Shown here: piece after piece, positions 34,312 through 41,805 of the stretch
How positions within the stretch are numbered: the first letter of the stretch is position 1
How the letters are laid out: every line of letters begins with the position of its first letter
Assembly: GCF_900107635.1 (NCBI RefSeq)
Contig: NZ_FNRD01000010.1
Span: 1 to 64,000 of the forward strand
DNA: 64,000 bases
Direction of reading: 5' to 3'
Source of the DNA: Flavobacterium gillisiae
GTDB taxonomy: Bacteria > Bacteroidota > Bacteroidia > Flavobacteriales > Flavobacteriaceae
The notes under the pieces: generated by a model
The model's input: only the letters and a program-made list of their open reading frames with translations
What the model was told of the DNA's origin: nothing
Databases searched by the model: none
Program-made: the position numbers and the translations under genes

Positions 34312-35346
34312 TTGAAATTACTACTACATAAGGTGACGCATTGGGAATATTGGCCTTTTCAGGTTGTCTATATTCCTATTTATTTTCTTTGGGCTTTTTA
34401 TGCTGTCAAAGCAAAATCCATTTTTTTCTTTAATGCATCTAATCCGACGATCAAAAACGGAGGATTTATTATGGAGTCAAAAAAAGCAATTTATAATTTG
34501 ATTCCGCAACAATATTACCCAAAAACGGAACTTATAAAAGAAGGTACTGCCGTAGTTGAAATTAAGGCAATAATCGAACAATCGAATATACGATATCCTT
34601 TCATTGCAAAGCCAGACGTAGGTTTGCGAGGTTCAGGTGTAAAGAAAATAAATACGATAGAAGATTTAGAACAATATGCATTAAAGGCAAATTTTGATTT
34701 TGTAGTGCAAGATTTGATTCCGTTTCAAAATGAAGTGGGCATATTTTATGTTCGGTATCCCAATGAAAAAAAAGGTAAAATAACAGGTATCGTTTCTAAG
34801 GAGTTTCTTATTGTTACCGGAAACGGGGTTGCTACAGTTGAAGAATTGATAAAAGCGAATCCACGGTACGAATTACAGTTAAAAGTACTGAAGAAAGAGT
34901 ATGGCAATACCCTTTTGGAGGTTTTACCAAAAGGAGAAAAATTAAATCTTGTGCCATATGGTAATCATGCTAGAGGAGCAAAATTTATAGATGGAAGCCA
35001 CTGGATTACTGAAAAGTTGGAAGATACTATCAATGAAATGTGTTTGCAAATTCCTGGCTTCTTTTTTGGGAGAATGGATGTGATGTACAATACTTTTGAA
35101 GAATTAGAAAACGGTAAAAACTTCGCCGTAGTAGAATTAAATGGTGCGGCAAGCGAACCTACACATATCTATGACCCAAGACATTCTTTGTTTTTTGCCT
35201 GGAAAGAACTAGCGCGGCATATTACTTACATGTATGAAATCAGTGTCGAGAACAATAGGAATGGCGTGCCTTATTTAGAACATAAAGCAGGTATGAAAGA
35301 ATACCGCATGCATCTCGAACAAAGCAATAAAATTGTAAATTTCTAA
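34312..35346 (+). CDS. ATP-grasp domain ligase (D-Ala-D-Ala ligase-like)
   Basis: 344 residues. The only possible start in the intergenic space is the TTG at 34312 (MKLLLHKVTHWEYWPF); the same frame is closed by the NRDE stop just upstream, and the next ATG at about 34471 would remove 50 residues. ATP-grasp features: FIAKPDVGLRGSGVKKI (nucleotide loop), VVQDLIPFQNEVGIFYV, and VVELNGAASEPTHIYD (metal-binding Glu/Asn). It probably joins an amino-acid or peptide carboxylate to an amine. The direct neighbour is a LysE-like exporter gene (4-base gap). Confidence 0.75.
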   Translation: MKLLLHKVTHWEYWPFQVVYIPIYFLWAFYAVKAKSIFFFNASNPTIKNGGFIMESKKAIYNLIPQQYYPKTELIKEGTAVVEIKAIIEQSNIRYPFIAKPDVGLRGSGVKKINTIEDLEQYALKANFDFVVQDLIPFQNEVGIFYVRYPNEKKGKITGIVSKEFLIVTGNGVATVEELIKANPRYELQLKVLKKEYGNTLLEVLPKGEKLNLVPYGNHARGAKFIDGSHWITEKLEDTINEMCLQIPGFFFGRMDVMYNTFEELENGKNFAVVELNGAASEPTHIYDPRHSLFFAWKELARHITYMYEISVENNRNGVPYLEHKAGMKEYRMHLEQSNKIVNF

Positions 35347-35350
35347 TAAG

Positions 35351-35995
35351 ATGAAGGCAATAAAGAATATTCTGGTCGGTTTTCTAGTGAGCTTTCTAGG
35401 CTCGATTCCGTTAGGATATTTGAATATTATTGGATTTCAAATTTATAGTGAATTCGGAATTGAAAACTTAGTTCAGTATTTGTTAGGTGTTGTTTTTGTT
35501 GAAGCTTTCGTAATTTACTTAACGCTTATTTTTGCAAATCGGTTGGTCCGCAATATCAAGTTAATGCGGATAATTGATATTTTCGGTATTTTCTTTTTAT
35601 TGTTTTTGGCGTATTCATTTTACTCTTATTCAAATCAAACTGCAGCTAGTCCTAATTATCTAGAAAAGTATATGATTTACTCTCCTTTTTTAGTTGGGCT
35701 ATTATTGAGTGGTATTAATTTTATGCAAGTCCCATTTTGGACGGGATGGAATTTGTACTTGGTCAATGGAAACTACATTAAAACTACAAATACACTCCAG
35801 TTTTATTACGTTGGCGGAACATTAACAGGGACTTTTGCCGGAATGATGGGATTTGTCTTCTTTTTACATGCTATTGCTCAAAATGGAGCGCATTTCTCAA
35901 AATACTTGTTCGCTATAATACTTCCCTTATTTTTCATAGTTTTGGCTTGTCTTCAAGGATATAAAGTCTTTAAGAAATACATTAGAAAGCCATAA
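35351..35995 (+). CDS. LysE family-like transporter membrane protein
   Basis: 214 residues with about six transmembrane segments. The N-terminus ILVGFLVSFLGSIPLGYLNIIGFQIYSEFG resembles the LysE/RhtB exporter start, including the conserved glycine/proline turn. LysE-type proteins export amino acids or small molecules. It lies between the ATP-grasp ligase (4 bases) and the M28 peptidase (9 bases), consistent with one transcript. Confidence 0.7.
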   Translation: MKAIKNILVGFLVSFLGSIPLGYLNIIGFQIYSEFGIENLVQYLLGVVFVEAFVIYLTLIFANRLVRNIKLMRIIDIFGIFFLLFLAYSFYSYSNQTAASPNYLEKYMIYSPFLVGLLLSGINFMQVPFWTGWNLYLVNGNYIKTTNTLQFYYVGGTLTGTFAGMMGFVFFLHAIAQNGAHFSKYLFAIILPLFFIVLACLQGYKVFKKYIRKP

Positions 35996-36004
35996 ATTTA
36001 TAAT

Positions 36005-36982
36005 ATGAAAAAAGTAATGATGCTACTTCCGTTTATTCTTTTAGGATGTAAACCCAATGCTAGTCTGGTTTCAAGCCCAGTTGCTGAAACAATAGAAAAG
36101 CCAATTGAAATTCTATACAAAGTCAAAGAAAGTGAAGTTGCTACAACTTTGAAATACCTTTCTTCTGATGAATTAGAAGGAAGAGATACTGGGACAAAAG
36201 GAATGGAAAAAGCTGCAGATTACTTAGAGCAATTTTTTAAGAATAATAATGTAAAGCCCTATTTCTCCTCTTATCGCGATACAATAACTAATTTTAAAGG
36301 CAATGCATATAATGTCGTGGGTTATATAGAAGGAACGGATCCTATTCTAAAAAAAGAGTTTTTAGTGATTAGTGGTCATTATGATCATATTGGGTTAGCA
36401 AAAGACGGTGTTAATGGAGATTTTATAAATAATGGGGCAAATGATGATGCTTCGGGGACAACGGCCGTAGCCGAAATGGCAAAATACTTTAGCGTTTCCA
36501 AATCAAATAAGAGAAGTGTACTCTTCGTTTTCTTTGTAGGCGAAGAAAAAGGATTGTTGGGGTCTAAGCATTTAGCCAAAAAGCTAAAAAAGCAAAATTT
36601 CAATCTGTATGCACAATTCAATATTGAGATGATAGGTGTACCAATGAAAAGAAATTACCTCGCGTATCTCACCGGCTTTGAAAAATCAAATATGGGAGAG
36701 AAGATTAATCAATATACCGGTAAAAACAGTGTTGGTTTTTTGCCTAAAGCCGCCGAATATAGGTTGTTTTACAGATCTGATAATTATTCTTTTTATGATG
36801 TTTTTAAAGTTCCTTGTCAGTCGGTCAGCACTTTTGACTTTGAGAATTTTGACTATTACCATCATGTGTCTGATGAGTTTAAAGCGATGGATATTGGGCA
36901 TATGACCCTTTTTATTCAGGAAATGTTGCCGGCAGTGACTCAAATGGCAAATTCTCCTAGCCAAGAAATTCGCATGAATTAA
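36005..36982 (+). CDS. M28 family zinc peptidase, lipoprotein
   Basis: 325 residues. The N-terminus MKKVMMLLPFILLGC gives a lipobox cysteine at 15. The di-zinc site is visible: SGHYDHIG (His, Asp), NDDASGTTAV (bridging Asp), GEEKGLLGS (catalytic Glu and ligand), FNIEMIG, and a C-terminal YHHVSDE histidine. It is an aminopeptidase-like enzyme on the periplasmic or surface face. It ends the eight-gene run that starts with the peroxiredoxin-like gene. Confidence 0.88.
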   Translation: MKKVMMLLPFILLGCKPNASLVSSPVAETIEKPIEILYKVKESEVATTLKYLSSDELEGRDTGTKGMEKAADYLEQFFKNNNVKPYFSSYRDTITNFKGNAYNVVGYIEGTDPILKKEFLVISGHYDHIGLAKDGVNGDFINNGANDDASGTTAVAEMAKYFSVSKSNKRSVLFVFFVGEEKGLLGSKHLAKKLKKQNFNLYAQFNIEMIGVPMKRNYLAYLTGFEKSNMGEKINQYTGKNSVGFLPKAAEYRLFYRSDNYSFYDVFKVPCQSVSTFDFENFDYYHHVSDEFKAMDIGHMTLFIQEMLPAVTQMANSPSQEIRMN

Positions 36983-37024
36983 ATTGTTTTAGGCGATCCA
37001 AACTTATATTTTAAAGCTTTTGTT

Positions 37025-37032
37025 TATTTTTG
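37025..37032 (+). promoter_or_regulatory. -7 box of the SDR gene (TATTTTTG), near-leaderless
   Basis: A perfect TANNTTTG ending 4 bases before the start codon of the SDR gene. Confidence 0.5.
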
Positions 37033-37036
37033 CTAT

Positions 37037-37714
37037 ATGAAAAAGATTATTATAACGGGAACAAGTAGAGGAATAGGATATGAATTAGCATTGAAATTTG
37101 CTAATACAGGATATCAAGTGTTGGCCATTTCTAGAAAAACACCAAGAATACTTATAGAACATGAAAATATCAGCTGTATTTCAGTTGATTTATCAAGTGA
37201 GTCCGATTTAGCGAAAGTCGAAAATGTACTGTCTACATCATGGAAAACGGTAGATGCCATTGTACATAATGCAGGAAGTTTCTTGTCGAAACCATTTGCG
37301 GAGATTACACAACAGGATTTTGAAAATGTCTATAAAGTGAATGTTTTTGCAGTTGCTAATCTAACGCGTATCTGTTTGCCGTACTTGCAAAAAGGAAGTC
37401 ATGTCGTTACCATAAGCTCTATGGGAGGAATTCAAGGAAGTTTGAAATTTCCCGGACTTGCGGCATATAGTTCTAGCAAAGGAGCGGTGATCACCTTGTC
37501 AGAGTTGTTAGCCGAAGAATATAAAGAAAGAGGCATTTCATTTAATGTATTGGCTTTGGGTGCAGTTCAAACGGAAATGTTAGAAGAAGCTTTTCCTGGT
37601 TATCAAGCGCCAATCAAAGCAAACGAAATGGCAGACTACATCTATGATTTTACGTTAACGGGGAATAAATATTTCAACGGAAAAGTATTGCAGGTGTCGT
37701 CTACAAATCCTTAA
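37037..37714 (+). CDS. Short-chain dehydrogenase/reductase (SDR)
   Basis: 225 residues, classical SDR. TGTSRGIGYELAL is the NAD(P) Rossmann motif, NAG at HNAGSF, the catalytic Ser in TISSMGG and the YxxxK pair in YSSSKGAVI. It is short, with no obvious substrate loop extension. The substrate is unknown. It stands apart from the peptidase upstream, with its own near-leaderless promoter. Confidence 0.87.
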   Translation: MKKIIITGTSRGIGYELALKFANTGYQVLAISRKTPRILIEHENISCISVDLSSESDLAKVENVLSTSWKTVDAIVHNAGSFLSKPFAEITQQDFENVYKVNVFAVANLTRICLPYLQKGSHVVTISSMGGIQGSLKFPGLAAYSSSKGAVITLSELLAEEYKERGISFNVLALGAVQTEMLEEAFPGYQAPIKANEMADYIYDFTLTGNKYFNGKVLQVSSTNP

Positions 37715-37794
37715 AATAGTTATAAGTTATAGTTGCTATTAACGTTATAATTCAATAGAAGTAAATTGCCAAATATCAAACAGATCGTTTGTAT

Positions 37795-37854
37795 TTTCGA
37801 CAGAGGAGCAATCACATTAAGTACTCTTACTGTGGGATTGCTCCTTCGTCGAAA
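37795..37854. repeat. Imperfect palindromic intergenic repeat (GAGCAATC / GATTGCTC type)
   Basis: TTTCGAC-aga-GGAGCAATC and GATTGCTCC-ttc-GTCGAAA pair across 22 bases, with ATGACA-type sequence after it. It resembles the short palindromic repeats seen between genes in many Bacteroidota genomes. It lies in the 193-base gap between the SDR and SprT-like genes. Confidence 0.7.
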
Positions 37855-37907
37855 TGACAAGATTGGGGCCAACAGGCTCAATAAAAAAACATAATTCTTA
37901 ACTCATT

Positions 37908-38507
37908 TTGAGCGAAACTTTAGCAAGATATATACCAGAACACGCGGTGAAACCCGTTTTTGAACTCATCGTTGTCAATCAAGTCCATCTTAAGATTGTC
38001 AATGAGAGGCAAACTCGTCATGGAGATTATCGAAAAGGAATCAACGGAAAACACGAGATAACGGTCAATTCAAGTCTCAATAAATATAAGTTTTTAATTA
38101 CCTTGATTCATGAGATTGCTCATTTGGTTGCTTTTGAGAAATTTGGAAGAAAGATCAAGCCCCATGGTAATGAATGGAAATATTCTTTTCAACGGTTGAT
38201 GATTCCTTATATCCGGCCAGAGATTTTTCCAAGTCAATTGTTGCCTTTATTGGCACGACATTTTAAAAATCCAACAGCCAGCAGTGATACGGATGCGACT
38301 TTGTCGTTGGCACTAAAGCAGTTTGACGCGCAAAATGATAAAAACTACATATTTGAGATTCCTTACGGTAGCGTTTTCAGGATAGACAACGGAAAGGTCT
38401 TTAAGAAAATAGCTATCAGAACCAAACGCTTTGAATGTCTCGAAGTGAGCTCTGGAAAAATGTATCTTTTTAATCCAAATGCTGAGGTAGAACTTTTGCT
38501 AGGTTAG
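37908..38507 (+). CDS. SprT-like zinc-binding protein
   Basis: 199 residues from a TTG start at 37908 (MSETLARYIPEHAV); there is no in-frame ATG nearby, and the family normally starts with this sequence. The HExxH site is His68-Glu69-Ile-Ala-His72 (LIHEIAHLV), with a third ligand candidate His86 (KIKPHGNEW). SprT-like proteins are metalloprotease-fold proteins; bacterial members are poorly understood. Convergent with mlaF. Confidence 0.82.
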   Translation: MSETLARYIPEHAVKPVFELIVVNQVHLKIVNERQTRHGDYRKGINGKHEITVNSSLNKYKFLITLIHEIAHLVAFEKFGRKIKPHGNEWKYSFQRLMIPYIRPEIFPSQLLPLLARHFKNPTASSDTDATLSLALKQFDAQNDKNYIFEIPYGSVFRIDNGKVFKKIAIRTKRFECLEVSSGKMYLFNPNAEVELLLG

Positions 38508-38571
38508 TTTAAAGTAAAAATGTTATTATAACATAATACTCTTACCGCTGATTCTATTATAAGATAGAAAC

Positions 38572-39333
38572 TTACTCCTTCAAATACGCTTCTCTTACTT
38601 TCTTGAATAAATTAGAAGAATACACAAAGTCTACGACCGCTTGATTGTCTGTTCTGAAAATTTCTTCTTTGGTTCCTTCCCAGGCCTTTAGTCCATCTTT
38701 AAGAAATAAGATCCGCTCGCCAATTTCCATCACGGAGTTCATATCGTGGGTGTTAATTACGGTAGTGATATCATATTCTTCGGTGATTTCTTTAATCAAA
38801 TTATCGATTAATATAGCGGTATTTGGGTCTAACCCAGAGTTAGGTTCGTCACAAAACAAGTATTTAGGCTTGTTGACAATCGCTCGGGCAATCGCGACAC
38901 GTTTTTGCATTCCTCCAGATATTTGTGAAGGCAATTTATTATGAGCGTCCGTTAATGCCACTCTTTCTAATACAAAGTCAACTCGTTCTTTGATTTTAGC
39001 TTTGTTGTCATTAGTGAACATCTTTAATGGGAATGCCACGTTTTCTTCAACAGTCATGGAATCGAATAAGGCGCTTCCTTGAAAAACCATTCCGATTTCA
39101 GTTCGCAGTTCTCTTTTTTCATCCGGTTCCAGTTCAGAATATACTCTGCCATCAAAACAAATTTTACCTGATTCTGGAGTATGGATTCCTAAAAGACTTT
39201 TTAGTAGGACCGTTTTACCGGAACCACTTTGCCCAATGATTAGATTCGTTTTTCCAGTTTCAAAAACAGTGGAAATGCCTTTGAGAATCATAACGCCTCC
39301 AAATGATTTTTTTATATCTTTTATTTCTATCAT
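38572..39333 (-). CDS. mlaF: ABC transporter ATP-binding protein, MlaF-like
   Basis: About 253 residues from the ATG at 39333 (MIEIKDIKKSFGG), which overlaps the upstream mlaE stop by 4 bases (ATGA); a longer frame from 39393 would extend into mlaE. Walker A GQSGSGKTVLL, the signature ISGGMQKRVAIARA, Walker B YLFCDEPNSGLDP and the H-loop NTHDMNSV are present. It powers phospholipid or organic-solvent-type transport with MlaE. The substrate-binding MCE protein MlaD is not in this window. Confidence 0.9.
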   Translation of the reverse strand: MIEIKDIKKSFGGVMILKGISTVFETGKTNLIIGQSGSGKTVLLKSLLGIHTPESGKICFDGRVYSELEPDEKRELRTEIGMVFQGSALFDSMTVEENVAFPLKMFTNDNKAKIKERVDFVLERVALTDAHNKLPSQISGGMQKRVAIARAIVNKPKYLFCDEPNSGLDPNTAILIDNLIKEITEEYDITTVINTHDMNSVMEIGERILFLKDGLKAWEGTKEEIFRTDNQAVVDFVYSSNLFKKVREAYLKE

Positions 39334-40079
39334 GATCCCAGTAACAATTGCGTTAGTATATAATTGAATAATATTATAGAAACCGATGTCCAAACAAAGG
39401 AAACGGTACTGGCTTTACCTACTTCCAGCGCACCACCTTTCATGTAATATCCGTGAAAAGAGGGTATGGTTGCCAATAACATTGCGAAAATTAAGGTTTT
39501 CAGGAAAGCATAAACAATATGAAAGGGAATGAAATCCATTTGGGCTCCATTAATAAATTCTGCACTGGAAGTAAAACCACCATAAACTCCTGCCATCCAG
39601 CCTCCTAAAATCCCTAAAAACATACTGATTCCTATTACAAACGGATACAGCAACAAGGCGATGATTTTTGGGAAAACCAAGTAATTTAATGAGTTAACTC
39701 CCATCACTTCCAGGGCGTCGATTTGTTCTGTAACGCGCATCGTACCGATGCTCGAAGTGATAAAAGACCCCATCTTTCCTGCCATAATCACGGAGATAAA
39801 AGTAGGAGCAAACTCCAATATTACCGATTGACGTGTGGCAAAACCAATAAGGTACTTCGGGATTAAGGGATTGGTAAGATTTAGTGCGGTTTGAATCGCG
39901 ACAACTCCTCCAACAAAGAAAGAAATGAAGGCTACGATTCCAAGGGAATCTATGATTAAGTCGTCTATTTCTTTGAAGATTAATTTTTTCATAACAGACC
40001 ATTTGGTTTGTTTGATGAAAATTTCTCTAAGCATCAGGCAGTATCTGCCTATTTGCGTTATGTATCTAATGAGCATCAT
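39330..40079 (-). CDS. mlaE: MlaE-type ABC transporter permease
   Basis: 249 residues with about five to six transmembrane segments. The family motif FAPTFISVIMAGKMGSFITSSIGTMRVTEQIDALEVMG (two adjacent parts) is the MlaE/TrnB core, and IQTALNLTNP precedes it. It forms the membrane channel of the Mla lipid transport system. Its stop overlaps the mlaF start by 4 bases. Confidence 0.9.
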   Translation of the reverse strand: MMLIRYITQIGRYCLMLREIFIKQTKWSVMKKLIFKEIDDLIIDSLGIVAFISFFVGGVVAIQTALNLTNPLIPKYLIGFATRQSVILEFAPTFISVIMAGKMGSFITSSIGTMRVTEQIDALEVMGVNSLNYLVFPKIIALLLYPFVIGISMFLGILGGWMAGVYGGFTSSAEFINGAQMDFIPFHIVYAFLKTLIFAMLLATIPSFHGYYMKGGALEVGKASTVSFVWTSVSIILFNYILTQLLLGS

Positions 40080-40166
40080 ATGTTTACAAATATGGGCTAA
40101 ATTAAGAATTAGTAGCCGGTTTTCAGTTTAGAGTTTGGAGTTTTTTAATAAAAAGGAAAATTCAAA

Positions 40167-41018
40167 TTATTTAAAAAGCTTTTCTTTCATTTTTTCAATG
40201 CGATAATCTCGTATGAATTTTGCTTGTACTTGAGTTACTAATAAAGGGGTTTTGGCTGATTTAGCTCGTAGAAAACCGCGGATGTAGTCAAAAAACAACA
40301 AGGGTTTCTTTTTCATAAAAGCTAATTTAGCCGAAGCTATTGCCGTAATTAGAAATCCATAACCTAGCGTGTAAAAAGCTTCACCTTGTTTGTACCTTGC
40401 CGTTTTGTTGTAATTAGCTCCAGTTGGTTTTAAATGCTTCACAATTAGTGTAGCGTCAGTAACGACTTTCCATCCGTAGTACTTAGTTAACAATTCGTCG
40501 ACAGTATCCCAGCCCATTGCTGGTTTTAATCCGCCTATTTGTTTAAAACAGGCTTTGCGATACGCTTTAAAGGCGCCACGAATATGGTCTTTGTCAGTTA
40601 AGTTTTCTAAAATCCACTCTCCGTTTTTCTCGATGTAAGCAAATCCACCAGCCATTCCTGTTGTTGGATTTTCTTCGAAATGTTGAACAATAGTCTCAAA
40701 ATAATTGTTTGGTAAAATTAGATCTGCATCTAGTTTTACAATGATGTCGTAATTATCGTCTACTGTTTCAAAACCTTTTTGAAAAGCCTGAATGACTTTG
40801 CTACCAGGTAAATGAATAGCACTTGATTTCTTTTCTACTAAGGAGATAAACGGATTGTCTTTGGCGAAAGCCAGAACAATTTCGGCAGTTTTATCAGTAG
40901 AGTTATCATTGACCACAACCACTTTTGAAGGTAAATGGGTCTGTGAAATCAAAGATTGTAAGGTTAGTGAAATAAATGCCTCTTCATTGTGTGCGGGTAT
41001 AACTATGTAGTAGTTCAT
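40167..41018 (-). CDS. Family 2 glycosyltransferase
   Basis: 283 residues, GT-A fold. The N-terminus YYIVIPAHNEEAFISLTL holds the donor-site start; VVVNDNSTDKTAEI follows, and the metal-binding DxD-type motif is KLDADLILP. The C-terminal half has AMGWDTVDELLTKYYGWK, typical of acceptor binding. It transfers a sugar to an unknown acceptor. It has no close operon partner; the methyltransferase is 77 bases upstream on the same strand. Confidence 0.85.
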   Translation of the reverse strand: MNYYIVIPAHNEEAFISLTLQSLISQTHLPSKVVVVNDNSTDKTAEIVLAFAKDNPFISLVEKKSSAIHLPGSKVIQAFQKGFETVDDNYDIIVKLDADLILPNNYFETIVQHFEENPTTGMAGGFAYIEKNGEWILENLTDKDHIRGAFKAYRKACFKQIGGLKPAMGWDTVDELLTKYYGWKVVTDATLIVKHLKPTGANYNKTARYKQGEAFYTLGYGFLITAIASAKLAFMKKKPLLFFDYIRGFLRAKSAKTPLLVTQVQAKFIRDYRIEKMKEKLFK

Positions 41019-41024
41019 TGTAAT

Positions 41025-41064
41025 AATTATGAATTATAAATTATGAATTCCAATATCATAATTT
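41025..41064. repeat. AT-rich direct and inverted repeat between genes
   Basis: AATTATGAATT occurs twice 14 bases apart, and AAATTATGA pairs with TCATAATTT (41038-41046, 41056-41064). The type is common in AT-rich flavobacterial intergenic DNA; no function is apparent. Confidence 0.45.
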
Positions 41065-41095
41065 GCTTAAATATTTTTTTAAATATTTAAATTCT

Positions 41096-41623
41096 TTAAT
41101 CTTTTAATTTCTCAGCATAAACGATATAATACCTATTTGTAAAGTAACGCAATAAAGGACGAATACCAATTTTCTTAACGGGATTAGTCCATTTTTGACG
41201 ATCAATTATTTTCCATCCTGCTTTTTCCAATAGCCAATCTAATTGCCAATCTTCAAATTCATGGTAATGTCTGTCCCACATATCTGTTTTGCTTCTATAC
41301 GCTGGTGAAAACCACAAACGCATCGGAATAGATATTAATAGCTTATCCGATTTTATTTCACTTAAAATAGTATATGGGTTTAGTAAATGTTCGAAAATTT
41401 CGAAAGCGGTTACTACGTCTTGTTTTTCTTTTGAAAACACTGATTGGTCTAGATCTAAGTCTTCACCAGTGGTATTCTTAACCTTGTATCCATCCTCTTT
41501 CATAATCTTCGAAAATGGATTTTCGACACCTAAGTCTAAAATGCTTTCTGAAGTTGAGATATGTTTATTTAAAAATTCTAAGGTGTGTTTGAATCTTTTA
41601 TTAGGAAACGTTTTTTCGTACAT
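41096..41623 (-). CDS. Class I SAM-dependent methyltransferase-like protein
   Basis: 175 residues from the ATG at 41623 (MYEKTFPNKR); an in-frame ATG at 41629 adds two residues. A longer frame to 41740 is unlikely because it runs through a palindromic repeat and into the terminator of the KAS gene. Motif I is ILDLGVENPFSK, with fewer glycines than usual; VVTAFEIFEHLLNP is the later SAM-domain motif. SWISSPROT-style function cannot be given. The C-terminus (RPLLRYFTNRYYIVYAEKLKD) is typical of small Bacteroidota methyltransferases. Confidence 0.72.
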   Translation of the reverse strand: MYEKTFPNKRFKHTLEFLNKHISTSESILDLGVENPFSKIMKEDGYKVKNTTGEDLDLDQSVFSKEKQDVVTAFEIFEHLLNPYTILSEIKSDKLLISIPMRLWFSPAYRSKTDMWDRHYHEFEDWQLDWLLEKAGWKIIDRQKWTNPVKKIGIRPLLRYFTNRYYIVYAEKLKD

Positions 41624-41624
41624 A

Positions 41625-41656
41625 GTCATTGCGAGGAACGAAGTGCGCCCTCGTTC
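41625..41656. repeat. Palindromic repeat GTCATTGCGAGGAACGAAG at a start codon
   Basis: The GTCATTGCGAGGAACGAAG sequence (41625-41643) and a nearby inverted TCGTTC (41651-41656) form a small hairpin. The sequence matches a short intergenic repeat known from Bacteroidota. It directly overlaps one possible start codon of the methyltransferase. Confidence 0.6.
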
Positions 41657-41732
41657 ATTATGGTTTATAAAGTTACAAAGATACAAACATATCGTTCTTG
41701 TTTTACAGATTTTTAGAGTATGTAGAAACGAA

Positions 41733-41772
41733 AAAACCACAGTTTAAAAAGTAATTTTTAAACTGTGGTTTT
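41733..41772 (-). terminator. Terminator downstream of the KAS III-like gene
   Basis: A perfect 18-bp stem AAAACCACAGTTTAAAAA with its complement, GTAA loop, and T residues on the minus strand. Confidence 0.88.
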
Positions 41773-41805
41773 GTGTTGTATGACTAGATTAGTTGCTATG
41801 AAAAC

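Noticed and set aside
41624..41740. N-terminal extension of the methyltransferase
   Set aside because: The extension runs through an intergenic palindromic repeat and into the terminator of the KAS III-like gene, and the conserved protein begins at MYEKTFPNKR.
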